From Hofstenia miamia (Eukaryota; Xenacoelomorpha; Acoela), in assembly GCA_004352715.1 (NCBI GenBank), contig SCFE01000015.1, positions 2,758,414-2,822,413 on the forward strand: a stretch of DNA of 64,000 bases, given 5' to 3'. A model generated the notes under the pieces. It did not search any database and was not told the origin of the DNA. It saw only the letters and a list, made by a program, of their open reading frames with translations. The stretch's first letter is position 1, and every line of letters starts with the position of its first letter. The position numbers and the translations under genes were made by a program. This document shows, piece after piece, positions 57,216 to 64,000 of the stretch.

Positions 57216-60006
57216 AATAAACTATAATTTGAAAATACATCAACATCTCTTTAGAATTTAATATATGGAGCACCCTATGCTTAATTGTGTGAAAGACAGA
57301 AATTCAAACGCTAGACGCAATAATTTTCTTTCCAGATAAGAATAAGTTGAAGCTTTACATCATGAAAAGGAAGGGCAAGTATAAATTTCTTCAACAGAAA
57401 ATTATCTAAGGAAAGCATTTGTGTATGTTACAGATTTATGAAGTTCGGTTACGTGTGTGACAGGCTGAAGAGAAGGTTTTGCAAATAACAATGCAATTTA
57501 AAATTTTCTTGTGAAGTGTCCAAGTTAAGTAGAGATATTTTGCCTTCCAAGGCATTCTAAGGAAATGGTTGAAGGATAGAAGGAAAAATTGCCAAAGCTC
57601 ATCAAAACTTGAAAAGTTCAATAATATTGTGGTTACGTGTGTGACACTGCATTTTTTACATACAACACTAACACTGATTTCTAATGTTCAAAATTTCATA
57701 TTGCCATGTATATTAACTGCTGCTATATTTAAGAGATAATTTTTGTTCAAAGTTAATTGCTAATGTTGTGAAAAATATTTACCCATGCATAGTTAATTGT
57801 GTTACAGATGCATAGTTACATGTGCGACATTTCTTTTTGGTTTAATCTTACAATGAGAAAATTTTCCACGAAAATCAATCAATTGTGCTGAGAGCTAGAA
57901 GAGAAAATGTAGAAAATTAGTATTTTAAGCAAAAGCCTTAGTAGGGAAATGCTTTCTTAGAATAATATTGTGTGCTGTTTCTTAATGAATTTCATATTTA
58001 AATTTATTTCATTTTCGGACAATGTCATTTATGCCTCTATTTCATATAAAATACTAATTCTTTTTGTTGTTAAAACGTGAATTTTACCTTCAAAATAAAG
58101 ATATAAACCATCCAAATTTTGGCATCATATATGTCACACTTTAGGGTGTCATTATGAATCAGCAATGTGGAATAGTTTTGTGAAAATCAAGTTTTTCCAA
58201 ACCTAGAATGGTGATCTACACTTCAAATAAACTCTCATGCCAATTTTCTTTAACATGGAAAATAACCTTAAGGTTGACATTCCTGTAGAATTCTCATATA
58301 CTGTATCACTCAGAAAGGATGACTAACTCAAGTTTTTTGTTTTTCATGGCAGGAGGGTTCGCCGTACCGTGAATGGGGCTGCCTACTTTAAATGGAAATA
58401 AAGAAGACGTATACCACTTCCAAAGTGATTACTTAACATCATGGATGTTTCTCCAATCAAATGATGCTCAACGTCACGTCAGCCGTTTTCTGATAATGGA
58501 TACATGAACGTTGATTGTCATTTCTTCCTAATTAAAGCAGTTAAGCAGTGGTTACGTGATACGGGGCATTGGATTCTTGACAATTGATTGCTAGGTCATG
58601 CTAATGACGAAAGTGCTACCCATAATAAAACATCTCTTTCTGAGTTATGAGAAGCGATTTAACATGCTTGCCTCCATGAAGACACACTAGAGTACTGTAA
58701 AAAAACTGATTGCAAATTCGGCGAGGAATTACTTCTATGCTTGCCAACAGCGTTGTCATTCAAATATCACTACTTTGATGAAAATTAACTCTGTATTCAC
58801 TCTTTTATTCATAAATTTGTACTTACACTGTGAAGTGATAAACGCATGCACGCTTTGTTGAATAAATGATTTTGGAAAAGCTTGGGCGAGTAATCTATTC
58901 TGATTTATTCTGTATATATAGCTAGTTATCAATCTAAGTAATATATCAGCTACTTTACGGGGTCGGCCCGGCAAAAAGTAATTTTTAACTGAAATTTCTA
59001 CTCGTTACTGCGGTATCCAAGAAAAACCAAAAAGTAGTGCATAATTGTGTTAGATACTTCGTCAGAAATTGAATGCAGCATTTTTTAAAATTCTGCGACC
59101 TTTGGGTGAGGCTCCATCGGGTATATTACTCCAATAATTTCATCCATAACAACATTGCAAAAAGACACCTTGATCCGCAAATATGNTACCGCAGTAAACA
59201 ACAAATTAGAGATTTCAGTTTTTGATGCCTGGGCTGGCTCGTAAAGTTTCTGATATTAAGAAAATATTAAATTCGTCGTCACAATAACTAGTGGTCACGT
59301 TGCTCTAATCACACTACTTGCCTAATCTTCAATCTCATTAATAGAACAAAAAAGTTTTATATCAGAATTGTTTATTATTTTTTAAAGTATTCCAATAAAT
59401 TTTTAGAAGCAGAAATTAGCTAAATCTTTATTGGTTAAACAATATAATCAATTCAACAACAACGAAAGAATTTTTAGTAACTCCTTCAGTTGTTCATAGA
59501 TAGTTAGCAAATAACAATTTTTCATCATAAATATCACCAAAATTAATTACTTACCACTCAGAACTGAATTGAATTTTGCTCAAATGCTTCCTTAAATTGC
59601 TATTAATATAAATAATAACAAAAACACCAATAATAACTTCTACTAGTTTAAGTACTTGTAAAGAATATTATTATTAAGTTGATGCATAATTATCCGACGT
59701 ATTTAAAATAATATCTGAACAGTGTTTATTATGAACAAGACAAAACACAAAATAGTTTTAGCAATTATTCTGGAGCATATTCTCCTTCAACATCAATAAC
59801 TGCTTCCCATTGACGAATCCTTTTAATAATTATACATAAACAATCTTCAGATATTATTTTAAAAACGCCGGATATTTATGCATCAACCTAATATATTGAT
59901 ATAAAACAATATGTAATGTTTGACATTATGCTAGCTAAAGTTGTTTCTTATCTTAAAATTTGAGGGAATATTAACAATTCTAAATTCAAATTGAAATCAA
60001 GCATAG
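57216..60006. other. No supported gene; contains repeated GTTACGTGTGTGAC words and a dispersed repeat
   Basis: GGTTACGTGTGTGACA occurs at 57,447 and 57,631, and a variant occurs near 57,812. The stretch 58,444-58,523 is related to 63,461-63,538. 58,340-58,760 is GC-richer and could be a decayed element. A single N lies at 59,186. Nothing else was recognised. Confidence 0.45.
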
Positions 60007-60819
60007 ATGCCATCTAAATCACCAAGTCGTAGAAGAAGTGCGAGATTAAATAAAACTCCCAGAACTCGTGTGACTGGAAGTGGAGAGAGAAGATCTCCTC
60101 GGCAAGGTTCTTCGGGGGGAACTTCACCAGCAAACGTTAGTGGCTTATTGCCAAGGGTATCGGTTAGTAGAAGATCAAGTATAAATCTTCCAGGTACGTC
60201 TCAAAGCATTCGGAGATATTCATTATCCCCGAGGACACGTCAACGCTCATTATCAAGAAGGACTGAATCATTTGAACGAGCAAGCGATCACGAAGGAACA
60301 CCAACAACTCCCGTATCTCGTGCAACACCTCCAGCACTCACTGATTTTGCATCTCTAATGAGTAGATTTCAAAACGCCGGAGCCAAAAAAACCCAATCTC
60401 CGCGCAGATCAACCAGTATATCTTCTACCTCAAGTTCCTCGCCAGATATACCATCGACTTCAAGGGCTGTAGATGTACCATCGACTTCAAGGGCTGTAGA
60501 TGTACCATCGACTTCAAGGGCTGGACAATACACAGTAGCAGCGGAAGCGGGTGCAGATGAAGAAGAGGAAATAGAAGTGGGAGAAGCATGGTCAACAAAG
60601 CAACAGAAAGATATCGGAGACATTTTATACAGCGCAAGTACTTTATACAACCAAATGAAGCACCAGCTATTGCCTCAGTCAAATATATTCAGCTCCGGTT
60701 ATGCTGTAGCTGACTTCCCAAAAGATAAAAATATGGACATAATCTATAAATACGTTGAAGAAGCTTTACTTAAATATTTGAATGATGTCCGCCCATTTCT
60801 AAGCAACAGATCTGTGTAA
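60007..60819 (+). CDS. Ser/Arg-rich, partly disordered protein of unknown function, 270 aa
   Basis: This is the only convincing complete ORF in the window: ATG to TAA with no internal stop, codon choice much richer in G+C than its surroundings, and no visible intron. Residues 1-145 are basic and Ser/Arg/Pro-rich (MPSKSPSRRRSARLNKTPR at the start), with many SP and TP sites, some in S-P-x-R form. A 27-bp tandem unit encodes PSTSRAVDV, repeated about 2.7 times at residues 149-173. An acidic run (ADEEEEIEVGEAW) follows. The last 75 residues (YSASTLYNQMKHQLLPQSNI in the middle) look folded and helical. The first half suggests a phosphorylated, DNA- or RNA-associated protein, but that is inference. 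I do not recognise a family. An AG directly before the ATG could be a splice acceptor. A retrocopy is an alternative. Confidence 0.75.
   Translation: MPSKSPSRRRSARLNKTPRTRVTGSGERRSPRQGSSGGTSPANVSGLLPRVSVSRRSSINLPGTSQSIRRYSLSPRTRQRSLSRRTESFERASDHEGTPTTPVSRATPPALTDFASLMSRFQNAGAKKTQSPRRSTSISSTSSSSPDIPSTSRAVDVPSTSRAVDVPSTSRAGQYTVAAEAGADEEEEIEVGEAWSTKQQKDIGDILYSASTLYNQMKHQLLPQSNIFSSGYAVADFPKDKNMDIIYKYVEEALLKYLNDVRPFLSNRSV
60451..60523 (+). repeat. 27-bp in-frame tandem repeat, about 2.7 copies
   Basis: Units start at 60,451, 60,478 and 60,505 with CCATCGACTTCAAGGGCTG. The copies look identical, which suggests recent slippage. The length is a multiple of three, so the reading frame is kept. Confidence 0.95.
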
Positions 60820-61727
60820 AATTTATAGTCAGCCAGCACTATGAGTAAACAAAGTTAAACATTAAATATTTGTTTGTATTTGTAACAAGAATATAATTTT
60901 ATTTAGTGCTTTACTTAGAGAAGATGAGAACATATCTTCTTATTTATCTACATGAAATCAGTTCAACATCGATGTACGTAACTGCAATTTCATATATTGC
61001 ATATTTCAAAATTCCGTTTCTATAATATTTATTCTACATTTCTTACACGTTCAAATTTTAAATATGGGCGGTTAATGCAATGATCCTATTAAAATTCTGC
61101 CTAAGGTTCATCGCTGATTTCCAAAATTTTTATTAAAGAATATCATATAACCAATCAGCACATACAGTTTTGAAAACAATTATGAATGGTTAATGGTTCA
61201 TATGAATTTAGGACATTTCAGTTTTTTAATTTGAAGAAATACATGCATATGCTATGCAGTGTTTGCCATATAAATGAAATCGTTTTAAACAGTCTTAAAC
61301 GCCATTTGTTTAAAACAATATTTGACTGCTTATATTTAAACGGCAATTTGTGGGCATCTATAGTGTAATAGACAAGCATTAAATAGCATACTGATGTTTA
61401 ACTAAGTGCTTTAATCGATTATTTTACAATGAACATCTAAGAAAAAAGTAAAGAAAATATATTATTGCAAATTTAATAAATTTGTAAAGATCTGATATTG
61501 TCAGACAACATTTTGAAAAAATAAAAGTGATAATCCTAATGTGATATTCAAACGTATCTTTGAGATGTTCAGATTTGAAGATATATTAAGCAGAAAGCCA
61601 GTGCTGGTGCATCATGTTGCATACAAAGTTAGCCTCAACCGGAAGACTATCTAGAGTAAATCTTACTGCGAATAAATTTTTGCTGAAAGTACTCAGTTTC
61701 TGAAGCTTGTAATAGTCATCCCCAGTT
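60820..61727. other. AT-rich DNA, probable 3' flank of the ORF
   Basis: An ATTAAA about 40 bases after the stop could be a poly(A) signal. Nothing else was recognised. Confidence 0.4.
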
Positions 61728-62030
61728 CAGAGATGGAAGAGGTACCCTCAATTGGCCACCATGACCGGTCTTGTTCCGGTCATCGTTGATCGGTTTTAAC
61801 CGTTCTCGTGCCCAAGTTTCCCGCATGCAATATCGGTTTTGACTGGTCCCCACATGATGAAGTACATGATTTGTCCGCTTTACCTGGTTTCAGGCTCAAT
61901 TATTTTTTGAACGGTTGTTACCATTTACCAATGTTGCTGTTTCGGTTCATTTTGTTTCGCATTGCACTATGCTTATGTACAGTTGATAGAACGTGTACTG
62001 AACGCATACGCGTTCTGTTTTAGTTTCAAT
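61728..62030. mobile_element. Possible hAT-like element, one terminus
   Basis: CAGAGATGGAAGAGGTACC resembles the CAGAGATGGAACC end of the MITE at 16,933. It is followed by GACCGG and CCGGTC words over about 100 bp and by GC-richer DNA to about 62,030. No matching right end was found. Confidence 0.4.
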
Positions 62031-62253
62031 TTGCTGTTTGCAAAATTCTTATAACTTGAGTGCAGTTTGTTTATTCTATTAGTCAGTTTAAACTATTGTT
62101 TATTTAAAATTCCATAGTTTAATTAAATGTCAAATTTGCAAATTTATAAATATTTATAATCTATTGAGAACAAAATTATACACTACCAAGAATATACCAA
62201 TTTTTAAGAACCTTTTAAAAACAATATTTTTTATGGTTGCAATTCCCTCACAT

Positions 62254-62749
62254 TATAGGGTGGGCCAAAAGTTAGGGGGCAGTGATACACAAATCAGTCA
62301 ATCACTCACTTACAAGTTGTCGCAGATTGGCCCGATATTCAGGAAAGATGGTTTCAACATGATGGTGCCCCAGCGCATAGTGGTAATCGTTGGATATGGC
62401 CGAAAGGGAGGACTTGAGTGGCACCCAAGATGCCCGGATCTTACTCCGTCTGACTTCTTCCTCTGGGAGTTATTAAGGAAGTTGTGTACAGTACTAAAGG
62501 ACGTTCTTTGGAAGAGTTTAAAGAAAGAATAACCAACGCTTTTCATTCAATTACTCCAGAGCTTTGTCACAAAGTATGTTCATCGATGGAGAACAGAGTT
62601 TTGAAGTGCATCGACGTAAATGGTGGACAATTTGACTATTTGTAAATAAAACGATCATTTATTATTCATTACATTACTGGGAATTTATATAAACTGAATA
62701 CATGCTTAATTTACAATAAAAAAATTACATTTTTGGTCCACCCTGTATA
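62254..62749 (+). mobile_element. Internally deleted mariner-like element, about 0.5 kb
   Basis: The left end reads TAGGGTGGGCCAAAAGTTAG. The reverse complement of the right end reads TACAGGGTGGACCAAAAATG. TA lies at both borders. Only about 60 bp separate the left end from the last third of a transposase, so most of the coding region is missing. Confidence 0.85.
62319..62645 (+). pseudogene. Mariner-like transposase C-terminal third, frameshifted
   Basis: Three frames are needed to follow it. First ADWPDIQERWFQHDGAPAHS (with the catalytic D of QHDGAPAH) and GNRWIWPKGRT, then EWHPRCPDLTPSDFFLW (with the third catalytic D), then GVIKEVVYSTKGRSLEEFKE and NAFHSITPELCHKV, ending CIDVNGGQFDYL and TAA. 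The family's usual form is HDGAPAH...WPPRSPDLTPxDFFLWG...CIxxNGGhxEhL. The frameshifts and missing N-terminal two thirds make it inactive. Confidence 0.85.
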
Positions 62750-62754
62750 ATAAC

Positions 62755-62978
62755 CAGACCCGTAGCCAAGGATGGTTAAGGGGTTGAACTCCTTGAAAGC
62801 TCAGGTAACTCTTCCTGGACAACAAAGCATAAACCAAAATCAGCATGCAAAACTAAATTTTGTTAATTTAATTTTGTATTCAATAATGTCGTGAAATGCA
62901 TTTCTAAGGTTTATTTTGTCACTTACTTGATCACTACTCGATGACATTACCCGTCAGAAAATCCCGTGTACGCCCATG
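62755..62978. mobile_element. Probable MITE of the CGTAGCC type, next to the mariner
   Basis: The left end CAGACCCGTAGCCAAGGATG and the reverse complement of the right end, CATGGGCGTACACGGGATTTT, resemble the two ends of hAT MITEs of the form CA(n)5GTAGCCAGGATTTT. No 8-bp duplication could be seen, so the limits are approximate. Confidence 0.4.
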
Positions 62979-64000
62979 GATGCAAGAAAATTATCATGGT
63001 ATACAGACTTGGTAAAACTCTAGTTTAAATGATAAAGAAATTCCCATCAAGCCCTCCTGAATGCCTGTGACGACTCGATCCCCTTATAGGTGATAATGCT
63101 AGCTACCCGTCTGATAATAAATATGAAAAAATGAGTGACTCTCGAAGAAAATAATCAGTAGCATTATTGCCAAAAGCACTTAATAGTTTGTCTTATCTTT
63201 TGTTAATTTAAGCATAATTATTTAGGTATAAGGCTGAATGTAGAGGCCAAGTTATTGGTATGTTTTTCTAGCCATTTTGCTAAAACTAAAATTACATAAT
63301 TGAAATATGTGTAAGGACATCTAAATCTAATGTGGGTGCAAGTGAAAAAGTTTTTTGTCGTTATAGCATTGACCCAAACGCGAAACACGGCGAATATTCA
63401 ATAACCAATCTCGTTCTGAGCCGATCATAAACATAGAATTTTATTTTTTGATTATGTAACGTCTGGATATTTCTCTAAACAAATGATCAACATCAGTCGT
63501 TTTCTGATAGGGTATGCAGGACAATTTATTGTCATAAGTTAACGTTCTGGATACTTTTCAAACTGAGTGATTATTACCAGCAGTTCCTTTTTGATCAATA
63601 AATTTAAAACTTTTTTTGATATTTACCACGCTCCCTATCCAAAATCGACTCTACCTAACCCACCGATTTGATGTCCTAACTTGACCTCGAAGTCCGAAAT
63701 CAGGTCGGTTTTACTCGAGAACTGATGTCACTCTCTAGGACATAACAGCATTGCTATTCTCAGATCTTGTAATGATTTTATTGTTCCGTCAATATTAAAT
63801 GGGCATGTTTGATTAAAATTAACGTTAACAAGTAAAGCACATTAAGGTCTCCAAGTGTACATTATTTTATTAGAAGTGATTTCTCCAGGACATCCTAAGA
63901 TTTTTGTAATTTTTTGCTATTCGCGTTTCATAATGTAAATTATTCCATAATTGAATTGATTAAAACTATTAGGAGCTTTGTCTACATATCAGTTTTTGCG
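62979..64000. other. AT-rich DNA; dispersed repeat at 63,461-63,538
   Basis: The repeat shares AAATGAT, CAAC, GTTTTCTGATA and ATTGTCAT words in the same order with 58,444-58,523. Nothing else was recognised. Confidence 0.45.

Noticed and set aside
60369-60682. Minus frames of 85 and 93 codons
   Set aside because: They are shadows of the 270-codon ORF; their repeats are the antisense of the 27-bp units.
62310-62546. 78-codon minus frame
   Set aside because: It is a shadow of the mariner transposase remnant.
1-64000. CRISPR array, tRNA, rRNA, operon or phage-like cluster
   Set aside because: No regular spacer-repeat array, cloverleaf with GTTCGA-type loop, rRNA-like stretch or co-directional gene cluster was seen on either strand.

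Overview
The window looks like repeat-rich intergenic and intronic DNA from an AT-rich multicellular animal, probably an invertebrate. Base composition is roughly 70% A+T or more by eye. It has many long (TA)n arrays, degenerate LINEs of several clades, a Penelope-like GIY-YIG fragment, and DNA transposons of the hAT, mariner, Tc1, pogo and piggyBac types. It has no operons and no prokaryotic signals. The species cannot be fixed from the sequence. Several repeat proteins resemble types I know from arthropod and other invertebrate genomes, but that is not decisive.

Layout. 1-5.4 kb is mostly a decayed minus-strand APE-type LINE (endonuclease and RT), with a 1,014-bp block repeated across a single N. 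5.4-9.9 kb holds a repeat-associated ORF fragment and a Penelope-like fragment. 9,945-11,547 is a well-delimited hAT element with an exact 8-bp target-site duplication and arrays of TACACGA near both ends. 12.3-15 kb has hAT-like, pogo-like and mariner-like pieces. 16,008-23.5 kb is a 7.5-kb block that recurs essentially unchanged at 34,348-41.85 kb. It holds a minus-strand LINE split by a hAT-type MITE, a piggyBac-type MITE, and candidate exons of two convergent unidentified genes. 23.7-33.3 kb has LINE, Tc1 and R2-like fragments and a candidate exon. 41.9-56 kb is mostly featureless AT-rich DNA with one LINE RT remnant, one hAT-type MITE and a few GC-richer candidate exons. 56.8-64 kb has a second R2-like 3' end, the only convincing complete ORF (60,007-60,819, a Ser/Arg-rich unknown protein), a deleted mariner and another MITE-like element.

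Assembly. Three gaps are exactly 1,000 N, and all large gaps touch (TA)n arrays on at least one side. Two blocks are repeated without visible divergence, a contig-end sequence occurs three times, and a possible Nextera adapter remnant precedes an N in both copies of the large block. Structural claims across these joins should be treated as provisional.

No coordinated multi-gene system is visible. What stands out is the nested transposon history, the hAT element with its motif arrays, the probable false duplications, and a handful of unidentified coding exons.
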